The notes under the pieces are model-generated. The model was not told where the DNA came from, did no database searches, and saw only the letters and a program-made list of their open reading frames with translations. From an uncultured Collinsella sp. (GTDB lineage: Bacteria; Actinomycetota; Coriobacteriia; Coriobacteriales; Coriobacteriaceae): 64,000 bases of DNA. This document shows positions 24,788-33,295 of the stretch, piece by piece. Position numbers and translations under genes: made by a program. The number at the start of each line of letters is the position of its first letter. The first letter of the stretch is position 1. The stretch is taken from positions 1 through 64,000 of the forward strand of contig USHA01000002.1 of assembly GCA_900554325.1 (NCBI GenBank). Reading direction: 5' to 3'.

Positions 24788-24827
24788 AGTATACCCGCGC
24801 GTGCGGACAGACGACCGAACGGTCTGT
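24788..24827 (-). promoter_or_regulatory. Promoter and palindromic operator of the GH5-like gene
   Basis: On the minus strand TATACT (24788-24793) is a good -10. The -35 position falls inside a 21-bp palindrome at 24807-24827, ACAGAC-N9-GTCTGT, whose centre is ACCG-AA-CGGT. Such ACCG/CGGT palindromes are typical TetR-family operators. The overlap with the -35 suggests repression. Confidence 0.5.
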
Positions 24828-24914
24828 AAAGTGGCGCAAAAGCGGGAGGAATATCTGGGACAGGTGGGCGCGAGCTGGTGCGCCGAGATGTACATATGCG
24901 CCGGAAGCAGGTGG

Positions 24915-25149
24915 CCGGAAAGCGCATCCCGTTTTTCGCAAAAGACTGGGATGCATTTTCCGTTCGAGGCCTCAACCGGAAAATGCATCCCGTTCTGAGC
25001 GCGGGATCTGGGACGCAGTTTCCGCCAAAGGCCGAAAAAGGAAAGCACGTCCCATTCTGACGCCGGATTCCGAGTCGTGCTTTCCCAAGCGGCCTCAAAG
25101 CGGAAAACGCATCCCACTCTGAAGCCAAATTCTGGGACGCAATTTCCGC
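24915..25149. repeat. 62-bp-period tandem array of inverted repeats
   Basis: Eight half-units alternate in orientation. Forward CTGGGAYGCANTTTCCG-like units begin at 24946, 25008, about 25070 and 25132. Reverse GGAAARYGCRTCCC-like units begin at 24915, 24976, 25038 and 25100. Both sets repeat every 61-62 bp. Neighbours pair into hairpins, the best being 24946-24962 with 24976-24990 (15 bp perfect, loop containing GAGGCCTC). The period is not a multiple of three and several frames stay open by chance, so a coding role is unlikely. Confidence 0.85.
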
Positions 25150-25161
25150 AGAGTCCTCGAT

Positions 25162-25191
25162 AAAAGAAAAGGACCCCTTTGCAGAGGTCCT
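25162..25191 (-). terminator. Terminator of tRNA-Phe
   Basis: On the minus strand AGGACC / GGTCCT with a loop of about ten bases is followed by TTTTCTTTT, 14 bases after the tRNA 3' end. Confidence 0.75.
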
Positions 25192-25204
25192 AGTCAATTC
25201 AAGG

Positions 25205-25277
<73 letters not shown>

Positions 25278-25400
25278 ATTTGAGGTGTGCCTTGTTTCAA
25301 GGCTTGATTAGTATAACCAAGGACGCGTTCCGGTCAACCGAGAATTTTAAAAAAGTTTTTGGGCACAGCCTCGGTTCTATAAATCGGCACGTCAGAGGCA

Positions 25401-25685
25401 TCAGCCGGCAGCAAGAAGTTTTTCACTCAGAGCCGCACGGGCAAACTCACTTGGCGTCATCCCCTCGGCAGCCGCCCGTCGACGAATGGCCTCCTTCATT
25501 CCCAGAGGAATCTTGACCGACAGCGTTGCCGTCCCCTCACCTGAGAGCGGGGGCCGTCCATGCACGATCCCACCAACGGTGTGTTCGCCATCCGGAAACT
25601 CTCCGCGCTCGTACGACTCGCACCACGCGTCAATCATTTCATCCGTTACAACCTGACCATTAGCGGCCGTATACGTCTTGCCCAT
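25401..25685 (-). CDS. Ribbon-helix-helix antitoxin (BrnA-like)
   Basis: A 94-residue protein. The C-terminal 40 residues fit a ribbon-helix-helix domain: strand ATLSVKIP, helix LGMKEAIRRRAAAEG, helix TPSEFARAALSEKLL. The N-terminal half is acidic (DEMIDAWCESYERGEFPDGE) and may wrap the toxin. The start is ATG at 25685 or the ATG just before it; AAAGGGG lies three to six bases upstream, and the region overlaps the toxin stop codon, giving translational coupling. Toxin-first order matches brnTA. Confidence 0.65.
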   Translation of the reverse strand: MGKTYTAANGQVVTDEMIDAWCESYERGEFPDGEHTVGGIVHGRPPLSGEGTATLSVKIPLGMKEAIRRRAAAEGMTPSEFARAALSEKLLAAG

Positions 25686-25951
25686 CATCGACCCCTTTGC
25701 CGAGCCTGTTCAATCTCCTGCCAAAATTTCTTCTGGACTGGAGACAAGGCATGAATGATAAGCCACCCACGGACAAGCTCGACCGCGACAAGCTCCACGC
25801 TTCGTCCGTCTGAGAGCCATCCAATTGCAAGCCATCTCGGCGGCTCGTCCTTCGGCTCGCGACGAATGCACTCAGTAACCGCAAGCCAAGCGCTAAGCAC
25901 CTGCTTTTCCGTCAGGTGCTTTTTAGCGTTGGGATGGATCTCAACATCCAT
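25685..25951 (-). CDS. Putative toxin of a type II TA pair (BrnT-like)
   Basis: An 88-residue protein beginning MDVEIHPNAKKHLTEKQVL. The pattern of a basic N-terminal helix, then RWLAIGWLSDGRSVELVAVEL and a final GWLIIHALSPVQKKFWQEIEQ, resembles the BrnT/DUF4258 ribonuclease-toxin layout (G-x-x-x-D-G-R then I-x-x-A), but the match is by eye only. GGAGGAG lies seven bases before the ATG; the frame opens earlier without a site. It overlaps the antitoxin start. Confidence 0.6.
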   Translation of the reverse strand: MDVEIHPNAKKHLTEKQVLSAWLAVTECIRREPKDEPPRWLAIGWLSDGRSVELVAVELVRGWLIIHALSPVQKKFWQEIEQARQRGR

Positions 25952-26009
25952 GCATCTTCTCCTCCATCTTACCCAATTTCGTATGACGAAAGTCCACTGT
26001 CGCCAATTC

Positions 26010-26369
26010 TTAAGCCGGCACGCGTTGGAGAGCAGGAGTCGAAACAATGATTGAAGGACGCTCTAGTACGGCCCAGGCGCCGAGGCAGGAGCACATGCGC
26101 CAAGGATGAACGTTTTCGTAGCGCGCGAGGATATTGCCGTCGCGATCGATGAAGGCGATGTCGATGGGATAGGCCATAAAACACGTATGGACCGAAGAGC
26201 AGCGTGGAAACGCCATGACGAGCGACAGGCCGTTGGCGGCAACCGGACGCCGTCCCAGCATGCCGCGCAGGCGCACGACAAACGACTCCGCCACCACAAA
26301 CTCGGCCGGCGTCCAACCCAGCCTATTGAGTGCCCGCGCGTAGGCGATGTAGGACGAGACCGCGGTCAC
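26010..26369 (-). CDS. DUF192 protein at the end of the Tad operon
   Basis: About 119 residues. The DUF192 core is clear: FVVRLRGMLGRRP, then FPRCSSVHTCFMAYPIDIAFID, and HPWRMCSCLGAWAVLE. GTG at 26369 overlaps the stop of the preceding TadE-like gene (GTGA) with GGGGG seven bases upstream; ATG at 26390 is an alternative. The function of DUF192 is not established. Tight coupling to pilus genes suggests a role with exported pilins or a shared transcript. Cysteine pairs (C-S-C) near the end are notable. Confidence 0.75.
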   Translation of the reverse strand: MTAVSSYIAYARALNRLGWTPAEFVVAESFVVRLRGMLGRRPVAANGLSLVMAFPRCSSVHTCFMAYPIDIAFIDRDGNILARYENVHPWRMCSCLGAWAVLERPSIIVSTPALQRVPA

Positions 26370-26842
26370 ATGACCACCCCCGGATGCCATGGATCGACCG
26401 TCACCGCGCGCTCGTGCGACAACGTTGTCGGCGCCCCCAGCGGAACGCCAGCGATGCTGAGAGAAGTCGGCCACGGCTCATAGTGCATGGTGCAGGTGTA
26501 GGTCCTAAACGTACCGGATAGGGAGAGCAGGCCACCATCTGATGCCTTCGCGCCTTGCTCGCTCGACACTTCGATCTGCAAGTCATAGCCTTCCATGGCA
26601 TTCAGAATTTGAGTCTGGACCGTCGCCGAGGCATCGGCAGAGCTTTCGTCGCCCTCCCCCTCCGACGCCACGGCATGCGCTAGCACGATGTCGGGCACCA
26701 CGCGGTCGAAGCGCGCGACAGCGCCGGCAAAGATCATGACGTTGTACACGATGAGTGCCAGCACCAGCAAAACGGGCGTAACCACTGCCATCTCCACCGT
26801 CGCTTGGGCGCGCTCCTCGCGCAGACGCATGCGGATACTCAT
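26366..26842 (-). CDS. TadE-like pseudopilin
   Basis: A 158-residue protein with the class-III prepilin-type N-terminus EERAQATVEMAVVTPVLLVL: a charged leader, then a hydrophobic helix with Glu five residues into the mature part. The remainder (about 115 residues) is exported and contains one lone cysteine in TYTCTMHY. It overlaps the TadG-like stop by the TAATG arrangement and the DUF192 start by four bases, so it is cotranslated. Confidence 0.8.
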   Translation of the reverse strand: MSIRMRLREERAQATVEMAVVTPVLLVLALIVYNVMIFAGAVARFDRVVPDIVLAHAVASEGEGDESSADASATVQTQILNAMEGYDLQIEVSSEQGAKASDGGLLSLSGTFRTYTCTMHYEPWPTSLSIAGVPLGAPTTLSHERAVTVDPWHPGVVM

Positions 26843-28995
26843 TACGACCCACCGCCCAGAGCGCCAACCAGCGTGGCGACATCGACGGTGAGCGGGATGG
26901 AGCCGCCGCCGGGCAGAGGAATCTCCGCAAGTGTGAACACCGTACCGCTAATGGTGCGTTCGACTTGATATTCCAACGCCTCGCAAAGCGCCTTGGGATC
27001 GGTCACGCCCAACGGAATACTTCGCAGTTTGTCTTGCGCTTGAGAGAGACCCGCAATGTCAGACCCCGGACTCTTAATGACGTTGGCAGAATCGGTCAGC
27101 ACCGGCTTTCGCAGGCGCAAGTCGCACGGTTCCAAACCCAGCGCCGCCACGGACGCCGAAACGGTATCGCCGAGCCACGATGCGATGGAGCCCAACGCGC
27201 CGCTGCCCCCTCCTAGGCCTTTAATCATCTCGTCCATAAGTTCGTCGGCCGAACCTTGAATATCACCGTATCCTACGAGCAGCCGTCCCCAAACATCCAT
27301 GACGCCGTCGAGCACGCCGGCAACGCCGCCCGAGCGTTCCTTCAATGTCGAGAAAAATCGCGAAAGCACGTTGTTTTGCGCCGTCGCGTCATCGGGTGCC
27401 AGCACCGCGCCAGAGATAGCACCGCGATTGCCAAGCCTGACTGCCGTGTTAAACGAAGAGTTGAGCTCGTCGGGGCTCGAGATGGCACCCGTAACCGCAA
27501 AGGCGACCACGCCGTTGCGACCGGGCGGAGCGATACGCGGACGCTCGCCCGAAAGCTCCTTGATGGCCTGGTCAAACGTATTGCCCGCACGATCGGCCTC
27601 GTCTTCGGTCTGACGCTCGAGCTCGAGCTCTTTGTTGCGGCATTCGACGTAGTCTTCCAGAGCCTCTTTGAATCGATCAAAGTGGTACTCAAAGCCGTTT
27701 TCGATAGAAGTCGAAGGAGCCGCAACGGCACCGAGCGACGAAACACCAAAATGGCATCTATTGCATTTGTCCTGCCCGTCATAAGCAGCAACCGAGGCCA
27801 GCCCGCATGGCGCCCCCTTCTTATAGTTGGGGCAACTCGTTCCGTAATGCAGATACGTCTTGCCATCGATGGCACTGGTTGGCCACACCGTATCGGTATA
27901 GAGTTCCGTCGCTCGCACCTCGTCAGTGTTGCGCGGCAACAGCGGGATATAGGAAGCGACTTCATCTCCGTCCTCGGTTACATATGCACGATTGACCTCT
28001 GTACTCGCATAGGTGTAAAACGCCTTGCGCGCCGCCGACTCCGCCTTCGTCTCGACGCTTGAACCATGCGGTTTTTCGTCTGCCAGGCGTTGACGGTAGT
28101 AGGTCTTCGCGCGGTCGAGCGCCACCTGTGGCTCCCACGAAATGCTCGAGGCATAATGCGGGTTCTGCTCACCCGAGAGCTTTGCCAAACTCCTCGCACG
28201 TTCCCACATGCATGAACAGCTACCGACCGAAGCCGGAACCGATCCACCACAATCCGCCAGCCAAGCGCGCTCTTTAGCCTTCGCCGTGTCCTCAGAAGCC
28301 TTCCGCAGCTCCTCGGCCGCACGCTCTAAATCATCTGATGTGTCTTTAATGGTATCGGTCGAGATCTCTGACCCTTTGAGCGCAGCGAAGTCCGACTCGG
28401 ATGTCCTGGGCACGGCAAGCGCCGTACCGGTATAGGTCACACTATCGGTATCCTGCGCCGACACCGCCTGCGTGGCACGCGCGGCGATCAGATACGGCAG
28501 AGCCGTCTCGATTTTCTGTAAGCCTTCCGATGCGCTTTTGGCAAACTTGTTGCGCGTTTTAATGATCTCAATCCCGGTGTCGACCATATTGCCGGCAACT
28601 GGTTCGGCACCCGGGATGAGGATGGCGACCAGGCCCGTCCCGATCGTGGCAAACCCCGCCAGACCCAGACTCAAGATGCTCGCATCCACCACCGTGGCAG
28701 CCGTGTGATAGGACGACACTACGTTGACACCCGCCAGCGCGCCGCTATCGGCCGCCACCTGGGTGTCCCCGGCACGCGACATGCTCCATATCGCCGCGGT
28801 CGACGAAAACAACAACGTGAGCACCACTAGGATGACCACGGCAGAAGAAAGCGTGGTGTAGGCACCGTCTTCGATAAACAGATCGACACCGGCGCGGCCC
28901 ATAAAGCCGCCTCGTTTGCGATGGCAGCTCGGACGGCGCGTCAAAACGCATCTAGACCAGAAACGCTTAATCCCATGCAGCAATCCACGAATCAT
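26842..28995 (-). CDS. Large TadG-like exported protein with cysteine clusters
   Basis: A 717-residue protein. A short cytoplasmic N-terminus is followed by a membrane helix (about 46-70) and VAADSGALAGVNVV, the TadG/TadE-like pattern of putative Flp-pilus assembly proteins, then a second hydrophobic segment (about 107-128). The exported body has an A/E/K-rich coiled stretch (220-245) and cysteines C249, C260, C262, C388, C397, C411 and C414, including CNRC. No von Willebrand domain was recognised. ATG 28995 follows GGAGGG by six bases; it overlaps the previous gene. Confidence 0.8.
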   Translation of the reverse strand: MIRGLLHGIKRFWSRCVLTRRPSCHRKRGGFMGRAGVDLFIEDGAYTTLSSAVVILVVLTLLFSSTAAIWSMSRAGDTQVAADSGALAGVNVVSSYHTAATVVDASILSLGLAGFATIGTGLVAILIPGAEPVAGNMVDTGIEIIKTRNKFAKSASEGLQKIETALPYLIAARATQAVSAQDTDSVTYTGTALAVPRTSESDFAALKGSEISTDTIKDTSDDLERAAEELRKASEDTAKAKERAWLADCGGSVPASVGSCSCMWERARSLAKLSGEQNPHYASSISWEPQVALDRAKTYYRQRLADEKPHGSSVETKAESAARKAFYTYASTEVNRAYVTEDGDEVASYIPLLPRNTDEVRATELYTDTVWPTSAIDGKTYLHYGTSCPNYKKGAPCGLASVAAYDGQDKCNRCHFGVSSLGAVAAPSTSIENGFEYHFDRFKEALEDYVECRNKELELERQTEDEADRAGNTFDQAIKELSGERPRIAPPGRNGVVAFAVTGAISSPDELNSSFNTAVRLGNRGAISGAVLAPDDATAQNNVLSRFFSTLKERSGGVAGVLDGVMDVWGRLLVGYGDIQGSADELMDEMIKGLGGGSGALGSIASWLGDTVSASVAALGLEPCDLRLRKPVLTDSANVIKSPGSDIAGLSQAQDKLRSIPLGVTDPKALCEALEYQVERTISGTVFTLAEIPLPGGGSIPLTVDVATLVGALGGGS

Positions 28996-29503
28996 AATCT
29001 CCCTCCAGCCATTCGGGACGCGATTGATACGAGACATCGACCTTGAGCTCAACGTAGCCGCCCTCGGCGGTACCACCCATAGCCTGCGCAAACGCACCGA
29101 TCACAGGCAACGGCTTGACCTCGCCGGAAACGGACACGGACGAGACGCCACCCGCACCGGCCCGGCCAAGCTCGATATCCCACGACAACGGCCCGCCGGC
29201 ATGAAAGATCGAAACGTTGGGCACTGCGGCAAGCCGGCGGCGGGTGAACTCCTTAAGATCGTCGTCCTCCGCCGTCGTCGTGGTCATGAGCCGCGCGGTC
29301 TCGGCGGCGGCAGACTCCATGACCGCGCGCGTATAAAGCAGGCACACCGGTTGCAGTGCGAGAAGGATGAGCGTCAGAAACGTCGGCAGCAAAAAAGCGG
29401 CCTCGACCGTAGACTGCGCCCGGTCCTCGCGTGCGATATCAATACAACGCGATGTCCTTAGCGCCCGCAGCGGCGTCGATAACCGACGTCGAGGCAACGC
29501 CAT
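28967..29503 (-). CDS. TadE-like pseudopilin with uncertain start
   Basis: About 178 residues. REDRAQSTVEAAFLLPTFLTLILLAL is the pseudopilin segment (positions near 24-49 from the ATG at 29503), followed by an exported part rich in T and V. The start is unclear: ATG 29503 overlaps the upstream small gene by 65 bases and has only GGCGG nearby, while right after that gene's stop the only start-like codon is ATT. It overlaps the TadG-like start by 29 bases. Confidence 0.75.
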   Translation of the reverse strand: MALPRRRLSTPLRALRTSRCIDIAREDRAQSTVEAAFLLPTFLTLILLALQPVCLLYTRAVMESAAAETARLMTTTTAEDDDLKEFTRRRLAAVPNVSIFHAGGPLSWDIELGRAGAGGVSSVSVSGEVKPLPVIGAFAQAMGGTAEGGYVELKVDVSYQSRPEWLEGDYDSWIAAWD

Positions 29504-29657
29504 GGGATGCCGCCCGCTCAACCAGCGCCGCCAAGCGTCCATCGGTGCCAGCACGCCAAAGTCCCGCAATCGCCAGCACGATCGATAGCAGCGCCACCGT
29601 GACGATGGCGTATTCCACAGTCGCTTGGGCAACCTCTTCACGCAGAACGCCATGCAT
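29439..29657 (-). CDS. Small TadE/Flp-like pseudopilin, 72 residues
   Basis: REEVAQATVEYAIVTVALLSI near the N-terminus is a prepilin-type motif, with E-Y at positions 5-6 of the predicted mature protein as in Flp pilins. One hydrophobic helix is followed by a short helical, alanine-rich domain. AAAGGAGG lies about eight bases before the ATG. It could be a minor pilin. Overlap with the next gene's reading frame makes coupling likely. Confidence 0.75.
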   Translation of the reverse strand: MHGVLREEVAQATVEYAIVTVALLSIVLAIAGLWRAGTDGRLAALVERAASHGVASTSVIDAAAGAKDIALY

Positions 29658-29658
29658 T

Positions 29659-30222
29659 TCACGATCCCTCCTTTGAGCTTATTGTTTGCGGGACCAGGCG
29701 CACCGCGCGCAGACGACACGAAGCATCGCCGGTATCCGCGGCAACCGTCACCATATCGACCCAGCCGCGCCCATCGCGCACGATGGCGCCCCATACGTTG
29801 CCCTTAATATCGAGATAGCCGCTCAGGGTGAGCTGGGCCGTTGGCACCTCGCGGTAGGCGCGTAACATATCCGCCGCTGCCTCGGTCATCGGTCGGTCCT
29901 CGGACCATGCAAGCCGGACCGCAATCGCGTTGTCCTCAGGCAAATCCGTCGCAGTGCCAGACCGCTTGTCGAGCGTCCGCAGAAAGGTTTGCGCCGTGAC
30001 AGCGACATCCGAATCGTCCGCATCTCGCATCTCATCTTTTTGAGACGCCACCGCCGAATCTGAGCCCGAATCGAAGGCGGCCCCAGGACGCTGCTGCCGC
30101 GCGGCGTTAAGCCCCCAAAGCACCGCCGCTATCGCCACGGTCAGGCAAGCAAACACCAGCAGCACCCCGATGGGGCGCTCGCCCTCTACAGGCTGTTGAT
30201 GCCCTCGCTGATCGCATCCCAT
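29659..30222 (-). CDS. Tad-operon membrane-anchored hypothetical protein
   Basis: Up to 187 residues. A membrane helix (GVLLVFACLTVAIAAVLWGL, about 19-38) is followed by a 145-residue exported region with no family I recognise; it is acidic at first (DSGSDSAVASQKDEM) and beta-rich later. The ATG at 30222 overlaps flp by 37 bases and lacks a good ribosome site, so the true start could be the GTG in the hydrophobic stretch. It lies between the pilin and pseudopilin genes on the same strand. Confidence 0.65.
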   Translation of the reverse strand: MGCDQRGHQQPVEGERPIGVLLVFACLTVAIAAVLWGLNAARQQRPGAAFDSGSDSAVASQKDEMRDADDSDVAVTAQTFLRTLDKRSGTATDLPEDNAIAVRLAWSEDRPMTEAAADMLRAYREVPTAQLTLSGYLDIKGNVWGAIVRDGRGWVDMVTVAADTGDASCRLRAVRLVPQTISSKEGS

Positions 30223-30419
30223 AGCTCTTTAACCTTGCCCTTAAATGCGACGATGGCGATAATCGCGATCACCACGAGCACGCCGACCAAGATGGCATAC
30301 TCGGTGGTACCCTGTGCACTCTCCTCCTGCAGTAGCTCCTTGGCGCGTTGACGAACATGTGCCGCCCGGCAAAACGCCCAGCCCTGGACCTTGCCAGCAG
30401 CGTCAGTCATCGTGTTCAT
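30186..30419 (-). CDS. flp: Flp-type major pilin
   Basis: A 77-residue class IVb pilin. The leader ends at EESA and the mature start QGTTEYAILVGVLVVIA places Glu at +5 and Tyr at +6, as prepilin peptidases of Tad systems require. The mature protein is about 41 residues, one hydrophobic helix with a charged tail (KGKVKELWDAISEGINSL). The leader of about 36 residues is long. GGGAGG lies five bases before the ATG. Confidence 0.9.
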   Translation of the reverse strand: MNTMTDAAGKVQGWAFCRAAHVRQRAKELLQEESAQGTTEYAILVGVLVVIAIIAIVAFKGKVKELWDAISEGINSL

Positions 30420-30429
30420 GTATTCCTCC

Positions 30430-31071
30430 CTACATCATCCCGCCTGCTCCCAGCAGCGGGCCCAATATGGACAGAAGCAACGCCGGCAAGATGAGCGTGC
30501 CGGTGGGAATCAGCAGCTTGACGGGCGCACGCTCAATCTCGTGCTCGACCGCGGCGCGATGAGCCGCACGGATCTCGCGACTTTGAGCGGCCAGCGTCTC
30601 GGAAAGTGGGGCACCCAGGGCGAGTGCCTGCCCCACCGTGATGGCAAAGGTCTCGAGCGCTCGCACGTCCAGGTCGCGCGCGGCGGCCAACAACTCGTCC
30701 TCACGCGTACCCACGCCCACCTGCCACGCCATGCAGGCCCGCTCAAGGCGAAGAGCCAGCACCGACCGGCGGTTGGCGCAGAAAATCTCAAGCGCCGCAT
30801 CAAACGAAAGGCCGGCCGAAAGACCCAAGCGCACAACATCGATCATCTCGGACACTTCGCCGAGCGACACTCGCGCCGGGCCGCCCACTCCAACCGCGCC
30901 CTTCACTCGCGCGGTAAAAGCATCGACCACCGAGCGACCCGCGGCAGCGACCAGCACCGCCTCGCGCTTGCAGGCCCCTGCGATCTTGCGTGCATCCGCC
31001 CGATCCAAACCCGTCGCGACAAATACACTCAGGGCGCACAGGCAAGCCGCAACTGCAACCGGGGCGCTCAT
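30430..31071 (-). CDS. tadC: TadC-like inner-membrane platform protein
   Basis: A 213-residue T2SSF-domain protein. It has an N-terminal hydrophobic segment, the conserved soluble part (EVSEMIDVVRLGLSAGLSFDAAL, then LGAPLSETLAAQSREIR) and a C-terminal hydrophobic region LLIPTGTLILPALLLSIL. It is shorter than usual TadC (about 300). ATG 31071 overlaps the tadB stop as ATGA. It works with TadB as the membrane base of the pilus motor. Confidence 0.85.
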   Translation of the reverse strand: MSAPVAVAACLCALSVFVATGLDRADARKIAGACKREAVLVAAAGRSVVDAFTARVKGAVGVGGPARVSLGEVSEMIDVVRLGLSAGLSFDAALEIFCANRRSVLALRLERACMAWQVGVGTREDELLAAARDLDVRALETFAITVGQALALGAPLSETLAAQSREIRAAHRAAVEHEIERAPVKLLIPTGTLILPALLLSILGPLLGAGGMM

Positions 31072-31994
31072 AGCTCCACCCGCATAATGCGCCGGATAAC
31101 CACCAGGGCAACGGCGTTGAGGGCAAGACCCAGCACCACAGCGCCCGCGCCGGCAGGCGTCGCAAGACCGCGACGAAAATCTGCCGAAAGCAGCGCCAAC
31201 ACCGCGCACATGCCCGCCGGCATCGCCGCGACCATATGCGCAGACATGCGAGCCTGCGACGTCTTAACATCCAGGCGGCGCTTGAGCTCAATGCGCTCCC
31301 CCACCATGCTCGACGCCTCGGACAGTAAGTCGGCAAGCGGAGCACCGGTGCGCTGAGACACCTTAAGCGCCAAGGTCACAAGCGAAAGGCCGGGGGCGTC
31401 GATGCGCACGAGCAAGTCATCGAGCGCGTCGGTCGCCGAGATGCCGCAATCGATCGCCGCCGCCACCCGCAAAAACTCGGTATGCACCGGCTCTTGCGCA
31501 TGAGCGCCCACAAAGCGCATGCCCTGGGCCAGCGAATGTCCCGAGGCAAGCGACATGGAAAGTGCGGTAAACGCCTCGGGCATGGCCTCTTCTGCATCGT
31601 GTTGCTCGCGCCGGCTCTCAAAGCCATCCCGAGCGGCGCCAACGGCAATCGGAGCAACAAGTCCCAAGGCAAATCCGAGGGGCGATAACGACACCATCGT
31701 TAGTAAAACGCAGCAGACACCGCTCGATAGCAGCAGAAACGCCAAACGCCCCGAAGCATCCTCGATCACGAGGCCAAGGCGATGCGCCGGAGCCAGCGAT
31801 GCCCACGAACGGGCGATCTTTTTCAGCAGATCGTTTTCCACCAGCTCACGCGGCAGTTTCTCTGCCACCGTCTCGAGCACCTGACGCGCCAGCTCCGCCG
31901 GCGGTATCTGCGGCACACGAGGTTCCGCCCCGCACGCCGTCGCGACAGAAAACGCTGCTAAACCCCCTACGACGAGGGGCACAGCGACCTCCAT
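31068..31994 (-). CDS. tadB: TadB-like inner-membrane platform protein
   Basis: A 308-residue T2SSF-domain protein. Two hydrophobic segments near residues 86-118 and two near the C-terminus (MVAAMPAGMCAVLALL, then AGAGAVVLGLALNAVALVVI) flank the cytoplasmic F-domain (EEAMPEAFTALSMSLASGHSLAQGMRF). AGGAGG lies before the ATG, inside the end of tadA (28-base overlap). It partners with TadC and the ATPase TadA. Confidence 0.87.
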   Translation of the reverse strand: MEVAVPLVVGGLAAFSVATACGAEPRVPQIPPAELARQVLETVAEKLPRELVENDLLKKIARSWASLAPAHRLGLVIEDASGRLAFLLLSSGVCCVLLTMVSLSPLGFALGLVAPIAVGAARDGFESRREQHDAEEAMPEAFTALSMSLASGHSLAQGMRFVGAHAQEPVHTEFLRVAAAIDCGISATDALDDLLVRIDAPGLSLVTLALKVSQRTGAPLADLLSEASSMVGERIELKRRLDVKTSQARMSAHMVAAMPAGMCAVLALLSADFRRGLATPAGAGAVVLGLALNAVALVVIRRIMRVEL

Positions 31995-33295
31995 TCGTCC
32001 ACCTCCTCTTGTGTGAGCGTCCCCGACCGCAGGCCTTCTGCGATAAACGGCGGCTCGCGGTCAAGCGTCCAGGTGCGCTCGGCGGCATCGAAAGTCACAT
32101 AGCGCTCGAGCTCTACGCCGCCCGACGCGGCGCGACGCACTCCCGAATACGAGGAGACGAAACGCCTGCCATCGGCGTGGCGCTCAGACATCACGATGCC
32201 GTCGAGCGCCATGGCAATCTGCTCCTCGATGAGCTCGCTCGGCAGATCGATGCCATAACGTGCAAGCAACGTCAGACGCACCACGGTCTCCTGTTCTGAG
32301 CCCGCATGAAGTGTGGTGAGCGACCCGTCGTGGCCCGTGTTCATGGCCTGCAACATGTCGCAGCACTCGGCACCACGCACCTCGCCCACCACGATGCGGT
32401 CGGGGCGCATGCGCAGGGCATTAGTTACTAGGTCGCGAATCGTCACCGCACCCTCACCCTCAATTGAAGCCTCGCGCGCCTCTAGGCGCACCACGTGCGG
32501 ATGATGCGCAAACTTGAGCTCGGCAGAGTCCTCGATCGTCACGATGCGCTCGCCGGTGGAAATCTCGCATGACAACGCGTTGAGCAGGGTGGTCTTACCA
32601 GATCCCGTGCCTCCCGCAACCGCCAGGTCCTGTCGCAGCGACACCGCGCACGACAGCAGCTGCGCATACCAAAGCGGCAGCGACCCCAGCCCCACAAGCT
32701 CGTCCAGTGAGCAGATGCGGTCCGAGAACTTTCGGATGGTGAGAATCGGTCCGTCAATCGCCACAGGCGGAATCACCGCGTTGACGCGATAGCCCGTTTT
32801 GAGGCGGGCGTTGACGATGGGGCTGCGTTCGTCGATACGGCGGCCAAGTGGCGAGATGATGCGGTCGATAAGCACACGGATCTGCTCATCATCCTCAAAC
32901 GCATGCTCGATGGGGTACAAGACGCCGCCGCGTTCAAAGAAAGCCGAGCGGCAGCCGTTGATCATGATCTCGGTAACGGTGTCGTCCTCGATGAGCGGCT
33001 GCAACGGCCCCAAGCCCACCACGTCATCCAAAATCTCGTCGATGATGGTCTCGCGCTCGGGCGTCGCGAGATCGGTCGGTTCCTCAACATTGAGCGCCGC
33101 CTCCACCGCGGGACGCAATTCCGAGCGGGCAAGTGCCGGGTCGATATAGGCGCTGATACGCGCCACTTCGTCGTAACCCATGCGGTCCATCACGGCGCGC
33201 TTGGTGCGTCGTTTCACCGCGCGGCGACGCCCCGCATCTACAGGCGCTGCCGCCGCTGCAGCGCCGGCAGCCTTAATCCTCGTTTGCAGACTCAT
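31967..33295 (-). CDS. tadA: Tad pilus secretion ATPase (CpaF)
   Basis: A 442-residue hexameric type II/IV secretion ATPase. The N-terminal domain is alanine/arginine-rich. Then come [38 protein letters not shown], Walker [11 protein letters not shown], the Asp box [12 protein letters not shown], Walker [12 protein letters not shown] and the His box [14 protein letters not shown]. It powers pilin polymerisation and possibly retraction. ATG overlaps the tadZ end by four bases. Confidence 0.95.
   Translation of the reverse strand: MSLQTRIKAAGAAAAAAPVDAGRRRAVKRRTKRAVMDRMGYDEVARISAYIDPALARSELRPAVEAALNVEEPTDLATPERETIIDEILDDVVGLGPLQPLIEDDTVTEIMINGCRSAFFERGGVLYPIEHAFEDDEQIRVLIDRIISPLGRRIDERSPIVNARLKTGYRVNAVIPPVAIDGPILTIRKFSDRICSLDELVGLGSLPLWYAQLLSCAVSLRQDLAVAGGTGSGKTTLLNALSCEISTGERIVTIEDSAELKFAHHPHVVRLEAREASIEGEGAVTIRDLVTNALRMRPDRIVVGEVRGAECCDMLQAMNTGHDGSLTTLHAGSEQETVVRLTLLARYGIDLPSELIEEQIAMALDGIVMSERHADGRRFVSSYSGVRRAASGGVELERYVTFDAAERTWTLDREPPFIAEGLRSGTLTQEEVDEWRSLCPSS

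Noticed and set aside
24915..25149. Possible CRISPR array
   Set aside because: Units are palindromic and alternate in orientation, there are no unique spacers of constant length, and no cas genes are in the window.
24700..25197. Minus-strand frame of 165 codons with repeated peptide-like motifs near tRNA-Phe
   Set aside because: The repeats follow a 62-bp period, not a multiple of three, so the peptide repeats shift frame; the region is better explained as a non-coding hairpin array.
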